Positions 28,018 through 36,674 of a stretch of DNA of 64,000 nt are shown here, piece by piece. The notes under the pieces are model-generated. The model was not told where the DNA came from and ran no database searches. It saw nothing but the letters and a program-made list of their open reading frames with translations. A program made the position numbers and the translations under genes. Source of the stretch: Salinicoccus luteus DSM 17002 (lineage in GTDB: Bacteria > Bacillota > Bacilli > Staphylococcales > Salinicoccaceae); NCBI RefSeq assembly GCF_000712035.1, contig NZ_JONV01000008.1, forward strand, positions 1-64,000. The letters are read 5' to 3'. Within the stretch, counting starts at the first letter, position 1. The number at the start of each line of letters is the position of its first letter.

Positions 28018-30015
28018 ATGAAAAAATTTATATGGGTCATACCGGCGGTGCTGATTCTTGCTGCGGGTCTTTATTTTCTGATGACCTCTGGACTGTTCCA
28101 GAAATCGGAGGAGGAGACGCTCGACCGGTTCACGGAAGCTTATCAGAATGAAAATTATGAGGAAATATATCCACTTCTGAGTGCATCTGCAAAAGATGAC
28201 TACCCGGAGGAGGAAGTCGTTGAACGCAACAGAAGCCTGTACGAATCCCTGGGCGTGGAGACCGCAACGCTTGAGAACATCGAAGGTGCGGAGTCGAATG
28301 AGGAGAATGACCAGGAGAAGCGGTATACAGGAGACCTTGTGCTGGATACCCGATATGGAGAAATGAATAGGGAGTACACGATCGACCTGTCATACAATGA
28401 AGAGGAGAATGACTGGTTCATTGAATGGACGCCGGATATGATCATCCCGGGTCTGGCCGACAATGAATTGAGGATTGATGTCTCCAAAGGCCAGCGGGGA
28501 GAAATACTGGACCGCAACGGAGAAAGGCTTGCCTTCAACGGAACGAAGGAAACTGTAGGCTACATAGCCGGCCGGTTGGATGAAGCGGAGCTGCTTGAAG
28601 CCGGGGAAGCGCTGGATATGGGTGAGGAAAGCCTCCGGAATATATTCAACGAATCCTGGATCGAGGACGGCATGTTCGTTCCCGTGAAGGACACCCATCG
28701 TTTTGACGAAGAGGCACGGGAGGAATTCCAGGATCTCGGCCTGACAATCCAGGAATCCGAGGCCAGGGAGTATGCGCTCGAGGATGCTGCATTCCACCTG
28801 CTTGGCTACATCGGTCCGATAACGGCGGAAGAACTGGAAGAGCGGGATGAATACACTTCCGGCGACATGATCGGCAAAAGGGGCGCCGAGCGGCTATATG
28901 AAGATCGTCTGAGCCCTGAACAGGGGCATACCGTCTCAATCGTCGATGAATCCGGCAATACAGTGGAGGAACTCATGAAGGCAGAACCACAGGATGGGGA
29001 GGATATCCATCTGACGATCGATGGATCCCTCCAGTCGACGATCTATTCCCATCTTGAAGAGGATTCTGGAGCCAGTGTCGCAATGGATCCGGACAACGGG
29101 GAGATGCTGGCGACCGTCAGCTATCCGAGTCCGAGCCCATATGATTTCATGTACGGCATTTCTCAGGAGGAGTATGAAGCGCTTGAAACGGATGAGGATA
29201 ATCCACTGCTGAACAAATTCAACAGGGCAACATCACCCGGATCGACGCAGAAGATCCTCACCTCCATTATTGCAATGAACTCGGATGACTTCGACAAGAA
29301 CGAAAAGATGGAGATTACAGGCAAGGGCTGGCAGCAGGATGAATCATGGGGCGGCTATGAGGTGAACCGCTACCATGTGATGGATGAGTCATTCGACCTG
29401 AAGAAGGCACTGACCTATTCGGACAATATCTATTTTGCCCGGACAGCACTTGAACTTGGGGCCGAGCAGTTCGTGAGTGGCATGGAGGCGCTTGGCATCG
29501 GACAGGAGTACGACACGGACTATCCGATCTATACGAGCCAAGTCTCCAATGACGGCACGATAGAGAGCGATATACTCCTTGCAGATACCGGGTATGGACA
29601 GGGGGAGCTGATGATCTCGCCAATCCAGATCACTGCAATATATGGTGCAGTGTTGAACGGAGGAGATATCTATGAACCGCATGTTCTGATGGAGTCTGAA
29701 GAGAATGTGCAGATTGAAGGCATCACAAGCCAGGAGAATCTGGATTATCTTGAAGAAGCCATGCGGGATGTCGTCAGGCTGAACCACCCGGACGATGTCG
29801 AAAGGCCGTACGCACAATTCGCCGGCAAGACTGGAACGAGTGAAAACAAAACATCACAGGATACCCGGGGCGAAGAGACCGGCTGGTTCATCGGATATGA
29901 CCAGAACAGTAAGGACATGATTATGAGTCTCTATGTGGAGGATGTGGAGGACCGGGGCATGAGTGAGTACTCGGCCAAAAAATTCGCAGAAATCCATGAC
30001 GCGCTGAACGAATAG
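28018..30015 (+). CDS. MecA/PBP2a-family penicillin-binding protein (class B transpeptidase)
   Basis: Membrane-anchored D,D-transpeptidase of 665 residues, collinear with staphylococcal PBP2a (668). Membrane anchor about 4-24, NTF2-like MecA_N domain about 27-142 ending WFIEWTPDMIIPGL, dimerisation domain about 155-320, transpeptidase after 330. Active-site motifs are S409-T-Q-K412 (in TSPGSTQKIL), S468-D-N470 and K604-T-G-T607; PBP2a has KSGT at the last. The segments LLNKF, KGWQQDESWGGY and ADTGYGQGE read almost like PBP2a. The ATG at 28018 follows GGAGAGG; the GTG six bases upstream lies in that site. There is no mecR1, mecI, cassette recombinase or IS nearby, so it looks native. Beta-lactam affinity cannot be inferred from this alone. 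Confidence 0.93.
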   Translation: MKKFIWVIPAVLILAAGLYFLMTSGLFQKSEEETLDRFTEAYQNENYEEIYPLLSASAKDDYPEEEVVERNRSLYESLGVETATLENIEGAESNEENDQEKRYTGDLVLDTRYGEMNREYTIDLSYNEEENDWFIEWTPDMIIPGLADNELRIDVSKGQRGEILDRNGERLAFNGTKETVGYIAGRLDEAELLEAGEALDMGEESLRNIFNESWIEDGMFVPVKDTHRFDEEAREEFQDLGLTIQESEAREYALEDAAFHLLGYIGPITAEELEERDEYTSGDMIGKRGAERLYEDRLSPEQGHTVSIVDESGNTVEELMKAEPQDGEDIHLTIDGSLQSTIYSHLEEDSGASVAMDPDNGEMLATVSYPSPSPYDFMYGISQEEYEALETDEDNPLLNKFNRATSPGSTQKILTSIIAMNSDDFDKNEKMEITGKGWQQDESWGGYEVNRYHVMDESFDLKKALTYSDNIYFARTALELGAEQFVSGMEALGIGQEYDTDYPIYTSQVSNDGTIESDILLADTGYGQGELMISPIQITAIYGAVLNGGDIYEPHVLMESEENVQIEGITSQENLDYLEEAMRDVVRLNHPDDVERPYAQFAGKTGTSENKTSQDTRGEETGWFIGYDQNSKDMIMSLYVEDVEDRGMSEYSAKKFAEIHDALNE

Positions 30016-30026
30016 AAGAAGGATAT

Positions 30027-30063
30027 ATGACCTGGAACTTCGATGTTCCGGGTCATTTTTTTA
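30027..30063 (+). terminator. Intrinsic terminator after the MecA-like PBP gene
   Basis: ATGACCTGGAAC and GTTCCGGGTCAT (one G-T pair) with a TTCGAT-containing loop, followed by a long T run. Confidence 0.9.
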
Positions 30064-30192
30064 TGTAAAAGCACAAAGGAAACGTTTTCATTGAAATAAT
30101 TTGAAGAATTTCGGAAAAAAGGTGGATTTATATGCAGTATTATGTATAATTAATAGATATTATCATTTACACACACTCATAGGAGGGGTTAG

Positions 30193-31029
30193 ATGAATAG
30201 AGATTTTCTAAAAGACAGTACACGCGTCGTTATTAAAATTGGCACAAATTCCATTATGAAGACTACCGATGAAATTGATTACCATAAGTTGGACAGACTT
30301 TCCTTTGTTTGTTCAGCACTCCAGCAGCAGGGCAAAGAAGTGATACTCGTGACTTCAGGCGCTGTCGGTGTGGGTGCATGCACATTGAACATGAAAGAAT
30401 ACCCTGAAAAAACCTCAGATCTACAAGCACTGGCCTCAGTCGGGCAGGGTGCCCTCATGAACCTCTACAGCCGCTTCTTCCAGCATTACGATCAATATGT
30501 CGGACAAATCCTTATGACCCGAGATATCATCGACTTCCCGATTTCCTATACAAACTGCAAATCCGCAATCAACTCACTCCTTGAAAGAAAAATCATACCG
30601 GTCATCAACGAAAATGATGCGATATCGGTGGATGAGAAGACCTACAACAGAAGATTCGGCGAGAATGATACACTGGCTGCGATCGTCACTGAGCTCGTTG
30701 ATGCAGACCTGCTGATCATTATGAGCGATGTCGATGGCCTCTATGATGAAAATCCCCACACGAACGAATTCGCCAAACTGATCCCAGCTGTCGGCCAGGT
30801 GGATACGGATATACTGAGCATGGCCAATGGTACAGGTTCGCTGTTCTCCACAGGCGGCATGGAAACGAAGCTTAAGGCGGCCAAATACTTAATAGAAAAC
30901 AATAAGAGCATGATCATCACAAGCGCGGAGAATCCTGCCTTGATATTCAACATACTCGAAGGGGAAGAAATAGGCACGCTATTTAAGAAGAACATACTTG
31001 AGACAGCATTGCAAGGGGAGGAGATATGA
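30193..31029 (+). CDS. proB: Glutamate 5-kinase, short form without PUA domain
   Basis: First enzyme of proline synthesis: phosphorylates glutamate to glutamate 5-phosphate. The amino-acid kinase fold is shown by VVIKIGTNS (12-20), VTSGAVGVG, NENDAIS, FGENDTLAA and the STGGMETKLKAAK segment. At 278 residues it ends after the kinase domain and lacks the PUA domain (about 100 residues) found in most ProB. AGGAGGGG precedes the ATG. The stop overlaps the proA start region. TATAAT at 30145-30150 is a likely -10. In a salt-tolerant coccus it may feed proline as an osmolyte. Confidence 0.93.
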   Translation: MNRDFLKDSTRVVIKIGTNSIMKTTDEIDYHKLDRLSFVCSALQQQGKEVILVTSGAVGVGACTLNMKEYPEKTSDLQALASVGQGALMNLYSRFFQHYDQYVGQILMTRDIIDFPISYTNCKSAINSLLERKIIPVINENDAISVDEKTYNRRFGENDTLAAIVTELVDADLLIIMSDVDGLYDENPHTNEFAKLIPAVGQVDTDILSMANGTGSLFSTGGMETKLKAAKYLIENNKSMIITSAENPALIFNILEGEEIGTLFKKNILETALQGEEI

Positions 31030-32300
31030 TGGTTCAAATTACAACCGATATGAACGACATTCTCAAAGATATGGGAATGGCTGCGAAATCATCAGCGAAA
31101 GCACTGCGCAAGAGCAGCACAGGGGAGAAGAACGAAGCACTCCTGGCCATGGCGGAAGCACTGGAAGCGAACAAGGCATTCATCCTTGAAGAGAACAAGA
31201 AGGATATGATGCACAGCAAGGAGGCGGGATACCAGGATGCGATGGTGGAACGCCTGGCATTGAATGAGTCCCGCATAGAAGGCATGAAGGATGGCCTCAA
31301 GCAGATGGCTGCCCTGCCTGATCCGATTATGAAGACACAGGACCAGTGGGTGAACAAGGACGGCCTCAGAATCAGCAAGAGGAGTGTGCCGCTCGGCGTC
31401 ATCGGCATCATCTACGAATCCCGTCCGAATGTGACCGTCGACGCTACAGGCCTATGCCTGAAAGCGGGCAACAGCGTCATTCTGAGGGGCGGCAAGGAAG
31501 CAGTCAACAGCAACAAGGCGCTCGTCAAGGTATTGCAGGAGGGACTCTCCAAATCGTCCATCCCTGCCGACAGCATCCAGCTGATCACTGACCCGTCGAG
31601 GGAACTGGCTGCCGAATTCATGAAATTCAATGAAGGACTGGACTGTCTCATTCCGCGCGGCGGGGCGAACCTGATCCAGTCGGTGCTCAAAAATGCGACT
31701 GTGCCGGTCATCGAGACGGGTACGGGGAACTGCCATCTCTATGTCCATGAACAGGCGGATCTCAAAATGGCCGAATCGATCCTGATCAATGGCAAGACGC
31801 AGAGGCCTTCGGTCTGCAATGCGCTTGAGACGCTCCTGGTCGACAGGAGCATTGCTGAGGAAGCACTGCCGGCGCTTGCTGATGCCCTGGTGCAGAAGGG
31901 CGTCATCATCCATGGAGACGAGACGGTCTGCAGCATCACCAATGAAGCGGTAACGGCAGAAGAAGAGGACTTTGAGAAGGAGTACCTCGGCAATGAAATC
32001 GCCGTGAAAGTGGTGGAGGACTATGAAGATGCAATCGTGCACATCGAAAAGTATTCTTCCGGGCACTCCGATGCAATCATCACGGGAAGCTACGGGCACG
32101 CCCAGGACTTCCTGAACGATGTGGATTCAGCCGCTGTGTACGTCAATGCATCCACCCGTTTTACAGATGGTGCAGAATTCGGCTTCGGTGGAGAGATCGG
32201 CATCAGCACGCAGAAACTCCATGCCAGAGGGCCGATGGGTCTGGAAGCACTGACAAGCTACAAGTATGTAGTGGAAGGCATGGGTCAGACGAAGGGCTAG
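31029..32300 (+). CDS. proA: Gamma-glutamyl phosphate reductase
   Basis: Second enzyme of proline synthesis: NADPH-dependent reduction of glutamyl phosphate to glutamate semialdehyde. Aldehyde-dehydrogenase fold of 423 residues, with IYESRPNVTVDA, NAVILRGGKE-like NSVILRGGKEA, PRGGANLI, and the catalytic Cys in KTQRPSVCNALETLLV. The ATG at 31029, seven bases after GGAGG, is preferred to the ATG three bases earlier. It overlaps the proB stop, so translation is coupled. proC is not in the window. Confidence 0.96.
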   Translation: MVQITTDMNDILKDMGMAAKSSAKALRKSSTGEKNEALLAMAEALEANKAFILEENKKDMMHSKEAGYQDAMVERLALNESRIEGMKDGLKQMAALPDPIMKTQDQWVNKDGLRISKRSVPLGVIGIIYESRPNVTVDATGLCLKAGNSVILRGGKEAVNSNKALVKVLQEGLSKSSIPADSIQLITDPSRELAAEFMKFNEGLDCLIPRGGANLIQSVLKNATVPVIETGTGNCHLYVHEQADLKMAESILINGKTQRPSVCNALETLLVDRSIAEEALPALADALVQKGVIIHGDETVCSITNEAVTAEEEDFEKEYLGNEIAVKVVEDYEDAIVHIEKYSSGHSDAIITGSYGHAQDFLNDVDSAAVYVNASTRFTDGAEFGFGGEIGISTQKLHARGPMGLEALTSYKYVVEGMGQTKG

Positions 32301-32324
32301 GAACATAATGTAAAAATAATAGAA

Positions 32325-32363
32325 AACAGCACCCCGGGGCAAAGTGAGCCCCGGGGTGCTGTT
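32325..32363 (+). terminator. Hairpin terminator of proBA
   Basis: AACAGCACCCCGGGGC (32325-32340) pairs perfectly with GCCCCGGGGTGCTGTT (32348-32363), a very stable 16-base stem. The T tract is short, so it could also act as an RNA 3' stabiliser. Confidence 0.8.
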
Positions 32364-32415
32364 CTATACGTAAAGAATGGAAATTGGTCATATGTGACAT
32401 GAATCTGGAATTGCC

Positions 32416-32452
32416 CACAAAAAATCCCCTCTCATTATGAGAGGGGATTTTC
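32416..32452 (-). terminator. Intrinsic terminator of the cold-shock gene
   Basis: On the minus strand AAAATCCCCTCTC and GAGAGGGGATTTT form the stem, followed by a T run (A run at 32418-32424 on the plus strand). It may work in both directions. Confidence 0.85.
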
Positions 32453-32491
32453 CATTAACATAAACTTACTAAAATATTATCTAAAATATTA

Positions 32492-32692
32492 TTAGAGTTT
32501 AACGATGTTAACAGCTTGTGGTCCACGCTGACCTTCTTCAACGCTGAATTCTACAGCTTGACCTTCGTCAAGAGTCTTGTAGCCTTCGCCTTCGATGTTG
32601 GAGAAGTGAGCGAATACGTCGTCTCCGCCTTCAACTTCGATGAAACCGAAACCTTTGTCTGCATTGAACCATTTTACTGTACCTTGTGTCAT
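32492..32692 (-). CDS. csp: Cold-shock protein (CspA family)
   Basis: Single-stranded nucleic-acid-binding beta-barrel of 66 residues ([17 protein letters not shown]). RNP1 KGFGFIEV and RNP2 VFAHFS are both present. The ATG at 32692 follows GGAGGT; a longer frame to 32707 lacks a site. It acts as an RNA chaperone. The gene carries a leader with a long hairpin (32751-32808), in keeping with post-transcriptional control common in csp genes. Confidence 0.96.
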   Translation of the reverse strand: MTQGTVKWFNADKGFGFIEVEGGDDVFAHFSNIEGEGYKTLDEGQAVEFSVEEGQRGPQAVNIVKL

Positions 32693-32750
32693 ATAAATGA
32701 CCTCCAAAAATAAATTTAATAATATCTTAAGCGCACTAACACATAAAAAA

Positions 32751-32808
32751 ATTCACACGTTACAAAAAGTACCGGCCAAATCACGATTACTCTTTGTAAC
32801 ATGTGAAT
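32751..32808 (-). promoter_or_regulatory. Long hairpin in the csp 5' leader
   Basis: ATTCACACGTTACAAA (32751-32766) and TTTGTAACATGTGAAT (32793-32808) are complementary over 16 bases with one wobble-type mismatch and a 26-base loop. It lies about 60 bases before the csp start, inside the expected untranslated leader. It is a candidate thermosensing or stability element. Confidence 0.6.
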
Positions 32809-32896
32809 TAGATACTGCTTTGCATTACTTAAAAATCTTATTACAGTTACTATACATCATCCAGAGCATCCTGTCTACCCTTAATGCAAAATAAAT

Positions 32897-32931
32897 TAAA
32901 AAGAATTGCGCCCCTCCATGGGAAGGGGCGC
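32897..32931 (-). terminator. Intrinsic terminator of the aldolase gene
   Basis: On the minus strand GCGCCCCT and AGGGGCGC form the stem, followed by a T-rich stretch. Confidence 0.82.
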
Positions 32932-32938
32932 CACAAGC

Positions 32939-33829
32939 CTATTCCTTATTGACGGAAGCGTCGTAGATCGTATCTACAGCCTCTTTCAATTTCCTGTCGA
33001 ACTCTTCATCAGACTGGTTGACGTTCAGGTCTGAAGCGAGGGCACGGGAGAAGCTGGCGATGAGGCCTTCGTTCTTCTTGAGCTTTTCATTCGCTTCATC
33101 CCTGGAATATCCACCGGACAGTGCAACGACCCTGAGGACCCTTGGGTGCTCAATGAGTGATTTGTACTCATTCGCATTTGTCGGGATGGAGAGCTTCAGC
33201 ATGACCTGCTGATCATCCGTCAGCTGATCGAGATGCTTTTCAATCTCTTCCTTAAGGATCTGCTCGGATTTCTCCTTGTTGTCACTGTAGACATTGACTT
33301 CGGGCTCAATGATCGGCATGAGGCCGGCTGCCAGAATCTGTTTGCCCACTTCAAACTGCTGGTCTACAACTTCCTTGATGCCATTTTCATTCGGCTCAAG
33401 AATGTTGGAGCGCATCTTCGTACCGAATACGCCTCTTTCGTTTGCACGTTCAAGCAGTTTGTCGAGGTCCGGAATCGGCTTCATGAGCTGTACGCCGTCC
33501 TTTTCATCAGCAAGACCCTTGTCGACTTTCAGGAAAGGTACGATGCCTTTGTCGGCAAGATACTCGGAAGTGTACTTGCCTTCGATTTCCCTGTCCATCG
33601 TCTGTTCGAACAGGATGGCCCCGATTATCTGGTCCGCATTGAATGAAGGGGAAGTGATGATGCGGGTGCGCATCTCATGTACAAGGTCGAACATTTCATC
33701 TTCGCTTGAATAGGCATCCTCCTGGACACCATATGCAAGCAGTGCCTTTGGTGTACTGCCGCCACTCTGGTCGAGGGCTGCGATGAAGCCTTTTCCATTC
33801 TTGACTTTGTCGAATTGTTCCTGATTCAT
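32939..33829 (-). CDS. fda: Fructose-bisphosphate aldolase, class I
   Basis: Glycolytic and gluconeogenic Schiff-base aldolase of 296 residues, the length of the staphylococcal class I enzyme. The predicted Schiff-base Lys is K212 in [10 protein letters not shown], and [13 protein letters not shown] lies near residues 23-35. The ATG at 33829 is preceded by AAGGAG at good spacing; the frame stays open for 28 codons upstream without a site. Transcribed alone, divergent from the LacI operon. Metal-independent class I aldolase is typical of Staphylococcaceae. Confidence 0.95.
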   Translation of the reverse strand: MNQEQFDKVKNGKGFIAALDQSGGSTPKALLAYGVQEDAYSSEDEMFDLVHEMRTRIITSPSFNADQIIGAILFEQTMDREIEGKYTSEYLADKGIVPFLKVDKGLADEKDGVQLMKPIPDLDKLLERANERGVFGTKMRSNILEPNENGIKEVVDQQFEVGKQILAAGLMPIIEPEVNVYSDNKEKSEQILKEEIEKHLDQLTDDQQVMLKLSIPTNANEYKSLIEHPRVLRVVALSGGYSRDEANEKLKKNEGLIASFSRALASDLNVNQSDEEFDRKLKEAVDTIYDASVNKE

Positions 33830-33998
33830 GAATTCCACTCCTTTGGTATATTGATCCATCAATCTGTCTATTCCCTGAATTACACGGTGTATAACAGGAT
33901 TCCGCCCTTTCATTATGGCATTACTCCACCGGTAAACTCAACAGATATGCAGATATCCGAAAGGGGATGAATTTTCAGTTTTTGATCAATTCATGGTT

Positions 33999-34055
33999 GT
34001 AAAACGCTTTCATGTCCTTTATACTTTAGTAAATCGTTTTAGTGAAACGGTTTAC
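33999..34055 (+). promoter_or_regulatory. Three LacI-type operator-like palindromes
   Basis: Three sites share an AAA-N-CG-N-TTT-like core: GTAAAACGCTTTCA (33999-34012), GTAAATCGTTTTAG (34029-34042) and GTGAAACGGTTTAC (34043-34055 region). The CG centres are 30 and 13 bases apart. They precede a LacI-family gene, so autoregulation of the operon is likely. The first also resembles a cre site with two mismatches, so CcpA control is an alternative. Confidence 0.55.
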
Positions 34056-34074
34056 CAAACCGGAGGAGTGTTAC

Positions 34075-35079
34075 ATGAAAAACGTCACCATCAATGATGT
34101 CGCACATGAGGCGAATGTTTCCAAGAGCACCGTATCACATTATTTGAACGGTCATTTTACGAAGATGGGGCCGGACACCAGGGAGAGGATTGCCCGGGCA
34201 GTCCGCAAGCTGGACTACAGCCCGAATCATATAGCGAAATCCCTAAAGAACAAACGGACGATGACGATCGGGGTGATCGTCGCCAATATACTGCACAACT
34301 TCTCGACGCGGGTGATCAGGAGCATTGAGGATTTTGCGCATGGACATGGCTACCATGTCATCGTCTGCAACACGGACAACAGTTCCGATAAGGAGGCGGA
34401 TTATATCCGCATGCTGATGGCCAAGCAGGTCGATGGGCTGGTGGTGATCCCCACCGCCAAAAATGAAGCGCTTTTTATGGAACTTGCCGAAAAGGGGTAT
34501 CCCGTCGTATTCGTCGACCGGTATATAGAAAACGTGCCGATCCAGTCCCATATGCTGGATAACAGGGTGTCGGTCATGATGGCGTTCGACCACCTGTCAG
34601 AAAGGGGACACCGGGAGATCGGTTTTCTGACCGAGCCTGTCGAAGCCATCGTCGCAAGGCAGGAGCGGTATGATGCATATCTTGAGCTCTGCGGTTCATA
34701 CGGCATCCGCCCGATATCCATCCAGGTGGAGAAGGAGGGGATGGTATCGTCACTGGATCAATCGGCTGCCCAGGGCAGTCTGCCTGAGTCCCTGATCGTC
34801 GCCAATGACCTGGCGCTGTTCGAACTGCTGAAGATGGCAAAGCAGAGGAATATTCTGATCCCCGAGGAGCTGTCCATCATCAGCATCGATGACATCGAGT
34901 TTGCGGATTTCTTCAATCCGGGCATCACCGTCATCGCCCAGCCCGCAGTGGAAATCGGTACCGCCGCCGTCAGTGCACTATTTGAAATGATGAACGGCAG
35001 CAAAAATGCATCAGGAATAGAAAGGTTCCAACCATATCTGATAGAAAGGGAGTCGGTGAAACAATATGAAGATCAATGA
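34075..35079 (+). CDS. LacI family transcriptional regulator
   Basis: Repressor of 334 residues. The DNA-binding domain has the canonical TINDVAHEANVSKSTVSHYLNG (about 5-26) with the hinge NHIAKSLKNKRT, followed by a periplasmic-binding-protein-like ligand domain (about 60-330). The ATG at 34075 follows GGAGGAG; the longer frame to 34042 runs through the operator region. It heads the TRAP, hexulose-phosphate and RpiA operon and overlaps the next gene by 14 bases. The inducer is probably the transported compound or a phosphorylated derivative. Confidence 0.92.
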   Translation: MKNVTINDVAHEANVSKSTVSHYLNGHFTKMGPDTRERIARAVRKLDYSPNHIAKSLKNKRTMTIGVIVANILHNFSTRVIRSIEDFAHGHGYHVIVCNTDNSSDKEADYIRMLMAKQVDGLVVIPTAKNEALFMELAEKGYPVVFVDRYIENVPIQSHMLDNRVSVMMAFDHLSERGHREIGFLTEPVEAIVARQERYDAYLELCGSYGIRPISIQVEKEGMVSSLDQSAAQGSLPESLIVANDLALFELLKMAKQRNILIPEELSIISIDDIEFADFFNPGITVIAQPAVEIGTAAVSALFEMMNGSKNASGIERFQPYLIERESVKQYEDQ

Positions 35080-35614
35080 AATTCTCTCAACAGTATCCAA
35101 AGAAGCAATAGAGGTATGCAGCAGGGTGAGCAGCAGGGAGCTTGAGCAGCTCGCACAGGAAGTGGAAAAAGCGGGGAGCATATTCATCTACGGCAACGGC
35201 CGCAGCGGGCTTGTCGGGAAGATGATCGCCATGCGCCTGATGCACAGCGGCTACCGGGTCCATGTCGTCGGCGAGACGACGACCCCGGCACTTGAGGCGG
35301 GGGATCTGCTGATTGTGCTCAGCGGTTCGGGAAAAGGGCGGACGATCGGAAGCATGATGGATAAGGTGGCTGATATCGGTGGCAGAAGCGCACTCGTTAC
35401 AGCGTCCCCGGACGAGGCACTGAAGGCGCAGTTCGATAGTGTGCTCTTCATTGAAGCGAGTACCAAGAACAACGACATACCGACAATCCAGCCGCTCGGC
35501 AACCAGTTCGACCAGTCGATGCACCTGATTTTGGATGCGATGGTCATCCACCTTAATGCAGCATCAGGCAAAAGCAGGGAAGCGCTGAAATCGAAACATT
35601 TTAATCTGGAATAG
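35066..35614 (+). CDS. 6-phospho-3-hexuloisomerase (HxlB/PHI-like SIS protein)
   Basis: SIS-domain isomerase of 182 residues, by family interconverting 3-hexulose 6-phosphate and fructose 6-phosphate. Motifs match HxlB: YGNGRSGLVGKMIAMRLMH (about 41-59), VVGETTTPAL, VLSGSGKGRT and PLGNQFDQSMHL near the C-terminus. Its usual partner, hexulose-6-phosphate synthase, is the last gene of the same operon, which strengthens the call. It overlaps the LacI gene by 14 bases. Confidence 0.87.
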   Translation: MKINEILSTVSKEAIEVCSRVSSRELEQLAQEVEKAGSIFIYGNGRSGLVGKMIAMRLMHSGYRVHVVGETTTPALEAGDLLIVLSGSGKGRTIGSMMDKVADIGGRSALVTASPDEALKAQFDSVLFIEASTKNNDIPTIQPLGNQFDQSMHLILDAMVIHLNAASGKSREALKSKHFNLE

Positions 35615-35627
35615 GGGAGTGTATTGA

Positions 35628-36647
35628 ATGAAAAGAGCAATCATCACATCAGTACTGCTTGCCATAGTGGTCATCCTTGCCGGGTGCAGCAGCGGAAGCG
35701 CACCGGATGCAGGGGCAGGGGAACCGATCAAAATCATTGCTGCACACAACCAGACGTCAACGGAGAATCCATATCACGACGGGCTGCTGAAATTCAAGGA
35801 AGTTGCAGAGGAGGAGTCGGACGGCAGAATCACTGTGGAAGTCCATGCAGGCACCATCGGCACTGCAGAATCGGAACTGGTGGAGAAGCTGGTGATCGGC
35901 GCAGCCGATGTCGTCCTGGTTTCACCGGGGTTCATGACCCAGACGGGGATTCCGGAGTTCGACTTCTTCGCACTGCCCTACCTCTTCGACAGCTATGACC
36001 ATTGGGAGCGGGTGGTGGATGGACCGGTCGGTGCGGATATTGCCGAGATGGTCAACGAGAAATCGAACAATGATTTCAAGATGCTCGGCTACTGGTCCGC
36101 AGGTGCCAGGCACTATTACGGCAAGAAGCCGCTTGAGGAGATGTCCGATCTGAACGGCATGACCATACGGACGCAGGCTTCCGGCGTGGTGGCCGATTTC
36201 TGGCAGCAGACAGGTGCGATTCCGACTTCCGTTGCGTGGGGTGAGCTGTATCAGGCACTTCAGCAGAATGTAGTGGACGCCTCCGAGAATGCCTATCCAT
36301 ATTTCGTCCAGCAGAACCACCACACGACGCGGAACGGACAATACATCACCGAAACGGCCCATGACTACACGACACGCTTCCTGCTGGCCAATGGTGAACG
36401 GTTCGACAAGTATCCTGAGGATATCCAGCAGATTCTGCTTGAGGCATCGGAAGCTTCCGTCGAAGCCGAAAGGGAGGCGCTGATGGCCCAGGAGGAGGAG
36501 TACAAGGAAATTGCACTGGAAGCAGGGGCAGAGGTCAACCAGATCGACACGGAGCCGTTCAAGGAGATTGCAGCACCAATCCAGGACGGACTTGCAGAGG
36601 AACTGGACATGGAAGAGACGCTCGAGGAAGTCAGAAGCCTCGAATAA
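35628..36647 (+). CDS. dctP: TRAP transporter solute-binding lipoprotein DctP
   Basis: Extracytoplasmic binding protein of a tripartite ATP-independent transporter, 339 residues. A lipoprotein signal ends LAGC with Cys20, so it is tethered to the outer face of the membrane. The DctP fold is shown by LVEKLVIGAADVVLVSP, the MTIRTQASGVVADFW segment (with the Arg expected to hold a carboxylate), and VDASENAYPYFVQQ. TRAP systems usually import organic acids, so a sugar acid or similar anion is the likely substrate. Followed by dctQ and dctM. Confidence 0.93.
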   Translation: MKRAIITSVLLAIVVILAGCSSGSAPDAGAGEPIKIIAAHNQTSTENPYHDGLLKFKEVAEEESDGRITVEVHAGTIGTAESELVEKLVIGAADVVLVSPGFMTQTGIPEFDFFALPYLFDSYDHWERVVDGPVGADIAEMVNEKSNNDFKMLGYWSAGARHYYGKKPLEEMSDLNGMTIRTQASGVVADFWQQTGAIPTSVAWGELYQALQQNVVDASENAYPYFVQQNHHTTRNGQYITETAHDYTTRFLLANGERFDKYPEDIQQILLEASEASVEAEREALMAQEEEYKEIALEAGAEVNQIDTEPFKEIAAPIQDGLAEELDMEETLEEVRSLE

Positions 36648-36674
36648 ATAATATGGGTAGTGGAAGGTGGAAAA

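Noticed and set aside
27900-28018. mec or bla repressor operator before the MecA-like gene
   Set aside because: Only a short GTACC/GGTAC repeat is present; the TACA/TGTA dyads of MecI and BlaI operators were not seen, nor were mecR1 or mecI genes.
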